A program made the position numbers and the translations under genes. The notes beneath the pieces are model-generated. The model did no database searches. It had not been told where the DNA came from and saw only the letters and a list, made by a program, of their open reading frames with translations. This document shows, piece by piece, positions 1 to 7,183 of a stretch of DNA of 62,432 nt. Origin of the DNA: ZC4RG30 sp039932715 (GTDB lineage: Bacteria > Pseudomonadota > Gammaproteobacteria > Steroidobacterales > Steroidobacteraceae); NCBI GenBank assembly GCA_039932715.1, contig JBDTPN010000018.1, positions 1-62,432 on the forward strand. The letters are read 5' to 3'. The first letter of the stretch is position 1; every line of letters starts with the position of its first letter.

Positions 1-362
1 ACCTTGGCCTTGTCACCCTCGGTCAGGAAGCGGATCAGATTACGCAGCTTTACCTGGTAATCCGCCTCTTCCGTACCGGGACGAAACTTCACTTCCTTCA
101 CCTGAATCTGCTTTTGCTTGCGCTTGGCAGAGTGGGCCTTCTTGTTCTGTTCGAACAGGTACTTGCCGAAATCCATCACCCTGACTACCGGGGGCTCGGC
201 GGTGGGAGAAACCTCCACCAGGTCGAGCGCTGCTTCCACTGCCAATTGCAGTGCCGCCGCACGCGTCATGACTCCCGCCTGCCCACCATCCGCATCGATC
301 ACCCGCACTTCAGGTGCCGTGATCTCGTCGTTCTTGCGAATGCGCTTCAGTGATGTAGCGAT
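1..362 (-). CDS. infC: Translation initiation factor IF-3 (partial, C-terminus off the window)
   Basis: IF-3 binds the 30S subunit, prevents premature 50S joining and proofreads start-codon selection. About 120 codons are present, covering the N-domain (EVRVIDADGG, DLVEVSP), the linker, and the start of the C-domain with the family signature KFRPGTEEADYQVKLRN. No ATG, GTG or TTG lies in frame at the right place. The best start is ATC at 362-360, 8 nt after a GGAGG (375-371) that sits in the last codons of thrS; an in-frame TGA closes the frame just upstream. An alternative is the ATT ten codons in or less, but it has no Shine-Dalgarno. Non-AUG starts (AUU in E. coli) are a known autoregulatory device of infC. 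The gap to thrS is 3 nt, so the two are translationally coupled. Identity is certain, the start probable. Confidence 0.93.
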   Translation of the reverse strand, partial: MATSLKRIRKNDEITAPEVRVIDADGGQAGVMTRAAALQLAVEAALDLVEVSPTAEPPVVRVMDFGKYLFEQNKKAHSAKRKQKQIQVKEVKFRPGTEEADYQVKLRNLIRFLTEGDKAK

Positions 363-365
363 AGA

Positions 366-2294
366 TCAATCCTCCAAAACAATGCGCCCGCGGCTATTGA
401 GCTCGATGCGCAAACGTTCCGCGAACGTTTCAAGCGACATCGCGCCCAAGTCCTTGCCATTGCGGGTGCGCACGGAAACCTGGTTCGCTGCTACTTCCTT
501 GTCGCCCGCCACCAGTAGGTACGGAACGCGTTGCAGCGTGTGGTCGCGGATCTTAAAGCCCACCTTTTCGTTCCGCAAGTCGGAAACAGCCCGAAATCCC
601 TGATTCTTAAGGGCTTCTACTACGGATTCGGCATAAACGTCCTGGCGACTGGTAATGGTCATCACCGCGCACTGCACCGGTGCCAGCCACGCCGGCAGCC
701 GGCCGGCATAGTGTTCCAGCAGGATGGCGAAGAACCGCTCCAGGGAGCCGAAAATGGCGCGATGCAGCATGACCGGTGTCTGCCGGTGGCTGTGTTCGTC
801 GATGTAATGGGCGCCCAGCCTGCCGGGAAGGTTGAGGTCCACCTGCAGGGTGCCGCACTGCCAATCGCGACCAATGGCGTCGCGCAGGACAAACTCCAAC
901 TTGGGGCCATAGAAAGCGCCCTCGCCCGGGTTGAGGGAATATTCGATGCCGGCCGCGGTGGCTGCAGCCTTGAGAGCGGCCTCTGCCTGGTCCCAGACCG
1001 CATCTTCGCCCACCCGCTTGGCGGGACGGTCCGAGAACTTGATCTGCACCTCTTCGAAGCCGAAATCCTTGTAGATATCGAGGATCAGGCGCGTGACCGC
1101 CACCGACTCGGCGGTGATCTGATCCGGCGTGATGAAAATATGCGCGTCGTCCTGGGTAAACGCGCGCACGCGCATCAGTCCGTGCAAGGCTCCGGAAGGT
1201 TCGTAGCGATGCACTTTGCCAAATTCCGCAAACCGCAACGGCAGGTCGCGATAGCTGCGGATGCCCTGCTTGAAAATCTGCACATGGCCGGGACAGTTCA
1301 TGGGCTTGATGGCATACAGCCGATCATCCGGCGTGCGCGTCATGAACATGTTCTCGCCAAATTTTTCGAGGTGTCCAGATTGTTGCCACAGCACTGCATC
1401 CATGATTTCCGGTGCATTGACCTCCTGGAATCCGGCCTTCTCCTGGGCTTCACGCATGTAGCCGATCAGGCGCTGGAATATGCCCCAGCCCTTGGGATGC
1501 CAGAACACCGCGCCGGGGGCTTCTTCCTGCATATGGAACAGGTCCAGTTCGCGACCAATCTTGCGATGGTCGCGCTTCTCGGCTTCTTCGAGCCGATGCA
1601 GGTAATCCGCCAGCTGCTTGGGGTTGAGCCAGGCCGTGCCGTAAATGCGCTGGAGCATTTCGTTGCGTGAATCGCCGCGCCAGTAGGCTCCGGCAACCTT
1701 CATCAGCTTGAACGCCGCAAGCTTTCCCGTGGACGGCACATGGGGTCCGCGGCACAGGTCTTCCCAGTCGCCCTGGCCGTAGAGCCCGATGGGTTCGCCG
1801 GCGGGAATGCTGGCAATGATCTCGGCCTTGTACTTCTCGCCCTGCTTCAGGAAATGCGCCACGGCCTCATCGCGCGGCAGTTCGCGTCGCTTCACAGGCA
1901 GGTCGGCCTTGGCCAGTTCTGCCATCCGCGCCTCGATGGCGGTCAGGTCTTCGGTGGTGAAAGGTCGTGAATAGGCAAAGTCATAGAAGAAGCCGTCTTC
2001 TATTACAGGACCGATGGTGACTTGCGCCTCGGGGTACAACTGCTTGACGGCCTGCGCCAGCAGATGCGCCGTGGAGTGACGGATCACATCCAGGGCGGCC
2101 GGATCTTTTTCAGTGACTATCGAAAGCTGCGCGTCGTTGTCGATGACGAAGGATGTGTCCACCAGTTTGCCGTCGACACGCCCCGCCAGTGCGGCTTTGC
2201 GCAGGCCCGCACCAATGCTGGCAGCCACGGCGTCTACCGTGACCGGGTGATCGAACATCTTCTGACTGCCGTCAGGCAGCGTAATTACTGGCAT
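366..2294 (-). CDS. thrS: Threonyl-tRNA synthetase
   Basis: Charges tRNA-Thr with threonine in the cytoplasm. It is 642 aa, the same size as the E. coli enzyme. The TGS domain covers residues 1-61 (start MPVITLPDGS), the editing domain begins near residue 63 with its HxxxH motif at 73-77, and the class II core follows (motif around DLCRGPHVP, motif 2, motif 3) before the C-terminal anticodon-binding domain. The ATG at 2294 is the canonical start, yet it has no Shine-Dalgarno: only 7 nt (TATATAT) separate it from the encoded CCA of tRNA-Val. infC follows 3 nt after the stop. The unusual tRNA-to-ORF junction is discussed as a finding. Confidence 0.98.
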   Translation of the reverse strand: MPVITLPDGSQKMFDHPVTVDAVAASIGAGLRKAALAGRVDGKLVDTSFVIDNDAQLSIVTEKDPAALDVIRHSTAHLLAQAVKQLYPEAQVTIGPVIEDGFFYDFAYSRPFTTEDLTAIEARMAELAKADLPVKRRELPRDEAVAHFLKQGEKYKAEIIASIPAGEPIGLYGQGDWEDLCRGPHVPSTGKLAAFKLMKVAGAYWRGDSRNEMLQRIYGTAWLNPKQLADYLHRLEEAEKRDHRKIGRELDLFHMQEEAPGAVFWHPKGWGIFQRLIGYMREAQEKAGFQEVNAPEIMDAVLWQQSGHLEKFGENMFMTRTPDDRLYAIKPMNCPGHVQIFKQGIRSYRDLPLRFAEFGKVHRYEPSGALHGLMRVRAFTQDDAHIFITPDQITAESVAVTRLILDIYKDFGFEEVQIKFSDRPAKRVGEDAVWDQAEAALKAAATAAGIEYSLNPGEGAFYGPKLEFVLRDAIGRDWQCGTLQVDLNLPGRLGAHYIDEHSHRQTPVMLHRAIFGSLERFFAILLEHYAGRLPAWLAPVQCAVMTITSRQDVYAESVVEALKNQGFRAVSDLRNEKVGFKIRDHTLQRVPYLLVAGDKEVAANQVSVRTRNGKDLGAMSLETFAERLRIELNSRGRIVLED

Positions 2295-2301
2295 ATATAT
2301 A

Positions 2302-2376
2302 TGGTAGTCGCGAGTGGGATCGAACCACCGACCACTTCCATGTCAAGGAAGTGCTCTACCACTGAGCTACGCGACT
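2302..2376 (-). tRNA. tRNA-Val (GAC)
   Basis: A 75-nt cloverleaf with acceptor strands AGTCGCG/CGCGACT, D-arm, and anticodon loop TTGACAT (anticodon GAC). The T-arm contains GGTTCGATCC and the 3' CCA is encoded. It lies 7 nt upstream of the thrS start on the same strand and is probably co-transcribed with it. Confidence 0.97.
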
Positions 2377-2459
2377 ATTGTGGGTGGACCATCGCAAGGG
2401 CCGGGAACGATACCGGAGAGCCATTCTACCCTGCAAGCCCAACCCGAAGGCTGAGCACA

Positions 2460-4502
2460 TCAGGTGATCCCCAGCTCGCGCTGGCGAAGTTCGTGTATTT
2501 CGTCGCGGGCAGCGGCCGCCTCTTCAAACTCAAGGTTGCGCGCGTGGCGCAGCATGTCGGTTTCCAGGCGTTTGATCTCGCGGGCCAGCTGCTCCGGGGT
2601 CGCATTCAGGCCCAGCTCCACGCGTTTGGACGCGCCCTTGCCGCGACCAGTAGCCGGTTCGGCCGCCGCGTGGGCGCCTTCCATGACATCCCGTATGGCC
2701 TTGGTAACGCCGCGGGGTGTGATCCCGTGTTCGACGTTGTAGGCCAGCTGTACGTTGCGACGCCGCTCCACCTCGGCCATGGCGCGCTGCATGGAGCCGG
2801 TGATGCGGTCGGCATAAAGAATGGCCCGGCCGTTGAGATTGCGCGCTGCGCGGCCCATGGTCTGGATCAGTGATCCTTCAGAGCGCAGGAAGCCTTCCTT
2901 GTCCGCGTCGAGAATCGCCACCAGCGACACCTCGGGCATATCCAACCCCTCGCGCAGCAGGTTGATGCCGACAATGGCGTCGAACTTGCCCAGGCGCAGG
3001 TCGCGGATGATCTCCATGCGCTCGACTGTTTCCACGTCCGCGTGCAGGTAACGAACCCGCACGCCATGTTCAACAAGATATTCGGTCAGGTCCTCGGCCA
3101 TGCGTTTGGTCAGCACGGTGACCAGCACCCGTTCGCTGCGGGCAACGCGGATGTTGATTTCGGACAGCAGGTCGTCCACCTGCGTGCGCACCGGTCGCAC
3201 TTCCACCACCGGGTCCACCAACCCGGTGGGACGCACGATCTGCTCGGCCACCTGCCCTGACTTGCGCGCCTCATAGGGACCAGGCGTTGCCGACACAAAG
3301 ATCATCTGCGGGGCGATGGCCTCCCACTCTTCGAATTTGAGCGGCCGGTTATCCATGGCCGAAGGCAAGCGGAAGCCGTATTCCACCAGCGTCTCCTTGC
3401 GCGAACGATCGCCCTTGTACATGGCGCCCAGCTGCGGAATGGTCTGGTGACTTTCGTCGACGATCAGCAGCGCCTCGGGCGGCAAGTAATCGTAAAGACA
3501 CGGAGGCGGCTCGCCGGGCATGCGTCCCGACAGATAGCGTGAATAGTTTTCGATTCCCTGGCAGTAACCGATCTCGCGGATCATTTCGAGGTCGAAGGTG
3601 GTGCGCTGCTGCAGCCGCTGCGCCTCCACCAGCTTGCTGTTGGCATACAACTCGGCCAGGCGCGTGCGCAGGTCCTCGCGGATCTGATCGATGCTGTTGA
3701 CCAGGCGATCGCGTGGCGTCACGTAATGAGTGCCGGGATACACTGTGTATCGCGGGATCTTTGCGCGCACCTGCCCAGTCAAGGGATCGAAGCGCGCAAT
3801 GGATTCGATTACATCATCGAACAGCTCGACACGGATGGCATCGCGCTCCGATTCCGCAGGAAAGATGTCTATTACGTCACCGCGCACCCGGTAGCAGCCC
3901 TGGGTCAGATCGATGTCATTGCGCGTGTATTGCATCTCAGCCAGGCGGCGCAGCAGTGCGCGCTGTTCAAGCGAATCACCACGCTTGAGGTGCAGCACCA
4001 TCTGCAGGTAGGCCTTGGGGTCGCCCAGGCCGTAGATCGAAGACACGGTCGCGACAATGATCGTGTCCTTGCGCTCCAGCAGCGCCTTGGTCGCAGACAA
4101 GCGCATCTGCTCGATGTGCTCGTTGATTGATGAGTCCTTCTCGATGAAGGTGTCCGAAGCCGGCATATAGGCTTCAGGCTGGTAATAGTCGTAATACGAC
4201 ACGAAGTATTCCACGGCATTGCGTGGAAAGAACTCGCGGAATTCCCCATATAACTGCGCGGCCAACGTCTTGTTGTGGGCAATCACCAGCGTCGGGCGCT
4301 GCACGGCCTCGATGACCTTGGCGATGGTGAAGGTCTTGCCCGACCCGGTGACGCCCAGCAGCGTCTGCGCGGCGAGACCGGACTGCAATCCATCGATGAG
4401 CTTGGCGATGGCCTGGGGCTGATCGCCGGCAGGTTCGAATTCGGCGGTGAGAATAAATGGTGTGGGATCGATCGCAGTTTCGGGCATGCGGCCATTATCC
4501 AT
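2460..4502 (-). CDS. uvrB: Excinuclease ABC subunit B
   Basis: Damage-verifying helicase-like subunit of nucleotide excision repair; it receives DNA from UvrA and recruits UvrC. It is 680 aa (E. coli 673). Walker A GVTGSGKT is at residues 50-57, the damage-probing beta-hairpin region is YYDYYQPEAYMP, the DEAD-type box is VDESH, the helicase motifs VGINLLREGLDMPE and QTMGRAARN are present, and the C-terminal UVR domain includes NLEFEEAAAARDEI. A second ATG at 4487 (MPETAIDP) is an equally plausible start. No obvious LexA box was seen in the 70 bp between this gene and divergent tRNA-Asn. Confidence 0.97.
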   Translation of the reverse strand: MDNGRMPETAIDPTPFILTAEFEPAGDQPQAIAKLIDGLQSGLAAQTLLGVTGSGKTFTIAKVIEAVQRPTLVIAHNKTLAAQLYGEFREFFPRNAVEYFVSYYDYYQPEAYMPASDTFIEKDSSINEHIEQMRLSATKALLERKDTIIVATVSSIYGLGDPKAYLQMVLHLKRGDSLEQRALLRRLAEMQYTRNDIDLTQGCYRVRGDVIDIFPAESERDAIRVELFDDVIESIARFDPLTGQVRAKIPRYTVYPGTHYVTPRDRLVNSIDQIREDLRTRLAELYANSKLVEAQRLQQRTTFDLEMIREIGYCQGIENYSRYLSGRMPGEPPPCLYDYLPPEALLIVDESHQTIPQLGAMYKGDRSRKETLVEYGFRLPSAMDNRPLKFEEWEAIAPQMIFVSATPGPYEARKSGQVAEQIVRPTGLVDPVVEVRPVRTQVDDLLSEINIRVARSERVLVTVLTKRMAEDLTEYLVEHGVRVRYLHADVETVERMEIIRDLRLGKFDAIVGINLLREGLDMPEVSLVAILDADKEGFLRSEGSLIQTMGRAARNLNGRAILYADRITGSMQRAMAEVERRRNVQLAYNVEHGITPRGVTKAIRDVMEGAHAAAEPATGRGKGASKRVELGLNATPEQLAREIKRLETDMLRHARNLEFEEAAAARDEIHELRQRELGIT

Positions 4503-4572
4503 GCGAACCCGCTGATTTCCTTGACTTGAAGGGCCCGACTCAGCAGAATTCGCGCCCTTCCGCCTTCCCAGT

Positions 4573-4647
4573 TCCTCGGTAGCTCAGCGGTAGAGCGTCG
4601 GACTGTTAATCCGTTGGTCGTTGGTTCGATTCCAACCCGGGGAGCCA
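4573..4647 (+). tRNA. tRNA-Asn (GTT)
   Basis: A 75-nt tRNA with acceptor TCCTCGG/CCGGGGA, anticodon loop CTGTTAA (anticodon GTT), T-arm GGTTCGATTCC and an encoded CCA. It is the intact member of a family of three direct repeats. Partial copies of its 3' end occur at 5238-5274 and 6358-6399, a pattern typical of integration at tRNA 3' ends or of tandem duplication. Confidence 0.96.
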
Positions 4648-4703
4648 ATCAAGCTGTGAGAGTGAGCCCGCGGTTGGGTACTCGCGAAGCTTCGCAAAAA
4701 AGG

Positions 4704-5159
4704 TCAGGGAATTTGAGGGGGCATTTGGTATCCGGCCCAACCATCCATCAGATTCTGAATGGGGGATCCGCTGGGCAGGGCCATGGCGGCCCCGTTGCCG
4801 AAGCCTGTGTCCATGCGGCCGCTATGCAGCGACGTCATGCGCTCCAGGTCTTTCCACTGCGCGGAAAACAGGCAAGCGCGCTCCCTAGCTTGGCCTCCCC
4901 GCTCATCTCTAACCTGGCGACAGCTGAGGCCCGTGTCAGACCGCGCGATCGCATTTTCGAACTGCGCCCACTGCGCGGAGCTTCCGCAATAGGTCTGCAA
5001 TATCCCGCTGGGGCTGCCGTCAGGGGTGGCGACTCTACGACAGCTGGATTCGAACGGGGCGCTCGCGGGTTTCTGCGCAGCCTTGGGTGGCGCTGTTGCG
5101 CAGCCGATGACAGATAGTCCAAGGAGCGCAGCCAGTGCGGAGGATTGCAGTCGGTCCAT
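4704..5159 (-). CDS. Hypothetical cysteine-rich lipoprotein, paralogue A
   Basis: 151 aa with a signal peptide ending in a lipobox (SVIGC), so probably lipidated and membrane-anchored. The body has four further Cys in the pattern C-R-x-VATPDG, TYCGS-x-QWAQF, SCRQ and CLFxAQW. The same pattern occurs in paralogue B at 5816-6265, which defines a small family; I do not recognise its function. The start is ATG 5159, 5 nt after GAGGTGG; an in-frame TTG at 5171 is less likely. It points towards tRNA-Asn and ends 57 nt from it. The four conserved Cys could form two disulphides in the periplasm (inference). Confidence 0.75.
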   Translation of the reverse strand: MDRLQSSALAALLGLSVIGCATAPPKAAQKPASAPFESSCRRVATPDGSPSGILQTYCGSSAQWAQFENAIARSDTGLSCRQVRDERGGQARERACLFSAQWKDLERMTSLHSGRMDTGFGNGAAMALPSGSPIQNLMDGWAGYQMPPQIP

Positions 5160-5237
5160 CTGCCACCTCAATGGTGATCGCCAGCCGGCATTTTGGACCC
5201 CTCGGAAAAGGATGTAAACGAACAGCTATCTGCTCTT

Positions 5238-5274
5238 CCGTTGGTCGTTGGTTCGATTCCACCTATGGGAGCCA
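5238..5274 (+). repeat. tRNA-Asn 3'-end fragment (copy 2)
   Basis: Direct repeat of tRNA-Asn 4611-4647: the first 24 nt are identical (5238-5261) and by hand count 33 of 37 match, including the terminal GAGCCA. The 5' half of the tRNA is absent, so it cannot be functional. It has the form of an att-site remnant or the edge of a tandem duplication, and lies 78 bp upstream of lipoprotein A. Confidence 0.85.
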
Positions 5275-5280
5275 GATTAC

Positions 5281-5298
5281 CGACCCGCTTAGGGGTCG
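5281..5298. other. Small inverted repeat after the tRNA-Asn fragment
   Basis: CGACCC-N6-GGGTCG, a perfect 6-bp stem in the 93-bp stretch between tRNA fragment 2 and the PA2169-family gene. No T-run follows on either strand, so a terminator role is doubtful. The rest of 5275-5367 shows nothing recognisable. Confidence 0.35.
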
Positions 5299-5367
5299 CA
5301 GTCCTACAGCTGCAGTGCGGACTCCTTCGTAGGATCAGGACTGGTAACTCAATTGCGGGTTAAGTCC

Positions 5368-5811
5368 ATGAATAACGATGCAACTATTTCAATTCTCAAC
5401 GACCTGATTGAAACATCCAAGGACGGCGAAAAGGGATTTGCCAAGGCCGCCGAAGACACCAAGAGTGCGCAGCTCAAGGCAATTTTCATGCAGGCCTCCA
5501 GTCGCTGTGCGGCCAGCGCCCGCGAGCTGCAGGAGCAGGTCCGTGCACTGGGTGGAGAGCCGGAAGATGGCGGCAGTGCGTTGGGCGCGATGCATCGAGG
5601 CTGGCTCGACGTAAAGTTGGCGGTCACCGGTCGCGATGACAAGGCGATACTGTCCGAATGCGAACGCGGAGAGGATGTTGCCAAAGCCAGTTATGCGAAG
5701 GCACTACGCGAAAACCTGCCGGCAAACGTGCGCGCAATTGTGGAACGGCAGAATACAGGCGTGCTGGCCAACCATGATCGCGTGCTGGCGCTGCGCAACG
5801 CCGCGACGTAG
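5368..5811 (+). CDS. PA2169/DUF2383-family four-helix-bundle protein
   Basis: 147 aa, all-helical and cytoplasmic (no signal). N-terminal MNNDATISILNDLIETSKDG, followed by helices rich in Glu, Ala and Arg, matches the ferritin-like PA2169 family, often annotated as stress-associated proteins of unknown function. The start is ATG 5368; an in-frame TTG at 5353 would add five residues. It is the only plus-strand gene of the accessory block, placed between the two lipoprotein/tRNA-fragment units, and its stop is 4 nt from the convergent stop of lipoprotein B. Family assignment is fairly sure; the function is unknown. Confidence 0.8.
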   Translation: MNNDATISILNDLIETSKDGEKGFAKAAEDTKSAQLKAIFMQASSRCAASARELQEQVRALGGEPEDGGSALGAMHRGWLDVKLAVTGRDDKAILSECERGEDVAKASYAKALRENLPANVRAIVERQNTGVLANHDRVLALRNAAT

Positions 5812-5815
5812 TCGG

Positions 5816-6265
5816 TCAGGGAATCGGCAATGGCCTGCCGCCTGCGGAATCAAGTAGATCCTGCCTGACGGCATTGTATTCATTGTGCTCGATGGCCATG
5901 GCACTGAGCCTGGCCTCGTCGCCAAAGCCATCGAACTTTGCCCTGGAAGTCAGCGACTTCATGCGATCAACGTATTGCCACTGCGCAGTGAAAAGGCAAA
6001 CCTCCTGAGGCCTTTTGCCCTGTCGACAGCTGACGCCATTATTTGATTGCGCCATCGTCTTATCGAACTGGGCCCACTGCTGGGCGCTGCCGCAATAGGT
6101 CTTCATTAGTCCGCCTGTCGTACCATCCGGGGTGGCAACGCTGCGACAGGTGGATTCAGCAGGGGTGTTGGTGGGGTTCTGCGCGGACTTGAGAGGCGCC
6201 GTTGCGCATCCGAGTGCGGACATTCCAAGGAGCGTCGCCAATGCGACGGAGTGCATCTGGTTCAT
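5816..6265 (-). CDS. Hypothetical cysteine-rich lipoprotein, paralogue B
   Basis: 149 aa, clearly homologous to the lipoprotein at 4704-5159. It has the same lipobox context (SALGCATAP) and the same blocks: CRSVATPDG, TYCGS, QWAQF, SCRQ and CLFTAQW. The C-termini differ; this copy continues with DEARLSAMAIEHNEYNA. The start is ATG 6265, preceded by GGGGTGA. Like copy A it reads leftwards and lies just left of a tRNA-Asn 3' fragment (92 bp away), so the unit lipoprotein plus fragment appears twice. Function not recognised. Confidence 0.78.
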   Translation of the reverse strand: MNQMHSVALATLLGMSALGCATAPLKSAQNPTNTPAESTCRSVATPDGTTGGLMKTYCGSAQQWAQFDKTMAQSNNGVSCRQGKRPQEVCLFTAQWQYVDRMKSLTSRAKFDGFGDEARLSAMAIEHNEYNAVRQDLLDSAGGRPLPIP

Positions 6266-6357
6266 ACGTCACCCCAACTGATCGACCCGGAATCAGTTTG
6301 CGCGCGGCAGATTCGCATGTCTACGGTCGGCGACCTACCCGTCCCGCTGCCCGCGGG

Positions 6358-6399
6358 CTAATCCGTCAGCCGCTGGTTGGATTCCATTCCGGGCAGCCA
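6358..6399 (+). repeat. Degenerate tRNA-Asn 3'-end fragment (copy 3)
   Basis: Aligned without gaps to tRNA-Asn 4606-4647, 33 of 42 positions match by hand count, including AATCCGT from the anticodon arm, GATTCCA from the T-arm and the final AGCCA. It is a direct repeat and is more diverged than copy 2. It is fully contained in the 3' end of the cheY-like gene on the other strand and supplies its last 13 codons and stop. Confidence 0.72.
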
Positions 6400-6810
6400 G
6401 CGGTTCTTGTGGACGCGTCTGGTTGGCGCTGTAGTGCCGTGCAGGATCTTCTCCAGCTTTTCCTTGAGCGTGCGGGATGTGAACGGCCTGACCACATAGC
6501 CGCTGACTCCGGCCTGGGTGGCCACGACGATCTGCTCGGGCCGCAATGGCGGCGTCAGTAACAGCACGGGCATCTTGGCAAGCTTGGGATCGGCGCGTAC
6601 TGCTTTGAGCAGCTCAAGTCCCGGCATCCCGGGGATGTTCCAGTCGGTGATGAGCACGTCGAAATCCCCAGCCTGGAGCCGGGGCAATGCAGCGTCGCCA
6701 CTCTCGGCTTCCTCAACATTGGGGTAGCCCATGTCGTGAAGGAAGCTTTTCACAATTCGACGCATGGTCGAGAAGTCGTCAACCAGCAGAAACTTTGTCT
6801 CTTGACCCAT
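6358..6810 (-). CDS. CheY-like single-domain response regulator, variant switch residues, tRNA-derived tail
   Basis: 150 aa. Closely CheY-like: acid pocket D11/D12, phospho-acceptor D56 in TDWNIPGM, T86, Tyr105 in SGYVV. Two positions that are near-invariant in CheY differ: the switch Lys (E. coli K109) is Arg108 in VVRPFT, and Ala88 is Pro87. A normal receiver ends near residue 125 (KILHG); here about 25 extra residues follow, and the last 13 (WLPGMESNQRLTD) plus the TAG are encoded by a tRNA-Asn remnant. It is last in the fliG-fliM-fliN-cheY cluster, 85 nt after fliN. It presumably binds FliM/FliN to bias rotation, but whether it can be switched by phosphorylation is uncertain. Confidence 0.85.
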   Translation of the reverse strand: MGQETKFLLVDDFSTMRRIVKSFLHDMGYPNVEEAESGDAALPRLQAGDFDVLITDWNIPGMPGLELLKAVRADPKLAKMPVLLLTPPLRPEQIVVATQAGVSGYVVRPFTSRTLKEKLEKILHGTTAPTRRVHKNRWLPGMESNQRLTD

Positions 6811-6895
6811 CGCCCCACTCTTAGTGGTATGCCCATACGGTTATCCCTTTAGCGGCCGTGCGACGGGAAACTTGAACAAGACATAAGGTGTGCGA

Positions 6896-7183
6896 TCAGA
6901 AGCGGTTGCCGGTGGTTCCCACGGCCTCGGCGAAACGCACGCCATAGCGATCATTGACCATCACCACTTCGCCATGGGCCACCAGCTGGCCATTGACGTA
7001 GACGTCAAGCGGATCTCCCGCAGGACGCTCCAGCTCGATGACCGTGCCGGCAGTCAACTGCAGCAGGCGGCGGATGGACATCGTGGTGCGCCCTACTTCC
7101 AGTGACAGCTGAACGCCCACGTCCAGGATCACATCCGACGATGTGCCAGAACTGGCGGCTTCGTTCCCGGTTTCGTTGGCCAT
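6896..7183 (-). CDS. fliN: FliN-type flagellar switch protein, second copy
   Basis: 95 aa SpoA-domain protein of the C-ring (DVGVQLSLEVGRTTMSIRRLLQL, shared in outline with the copy at 22847). The start ATG overlaps the fliM stop by one base (TGATG). It lacks the C-terminal block that typical FliN shows (ISPAERIRKLK in the other copy) and ends GVRFAEAVGTTGNRF. Probably builds the C-ring with the adjacent FliM, or acts as an alternative FliN. The paralogue sits in the main operon where fliM is missing. Confidence 0.9.
   Translation of the reverse strand: MANETGNEAASSGTSSDVILDVGVQLSLEVGRTTMSIRRLLQLTAGTVIELERPAGDPLDVYVNGQLVAHGEVVMVNDRYGVRFAEAVGTTGNRF

Noticed and set aside
4684..4695. Palindrome GCGAAGCTTCGC followed by six A, between tRNA-Asn and lipoprotein A
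   Set aside because: On the plus strand it is followed by A, not T, and on the minus strand the T-run precedes the stem, so it is not a standard terminator. Too short for another call.
4648..6357. Classical genomic island with integrase at tRNA-Asn
   Set aside because: No integrase, transposase or phage gene is present; only the tRNA-end repeats and cargo-like genes remain, so this is reported as repeats, not as a mobile element.
6812..6860. TAAAGGGA with a GCAT-type element upstream of the cheY-like gene as a sigma-28 promoter
   Set aside because: Only about half of the -10 positions match, and the gene is already served by the fliG operon promoter.
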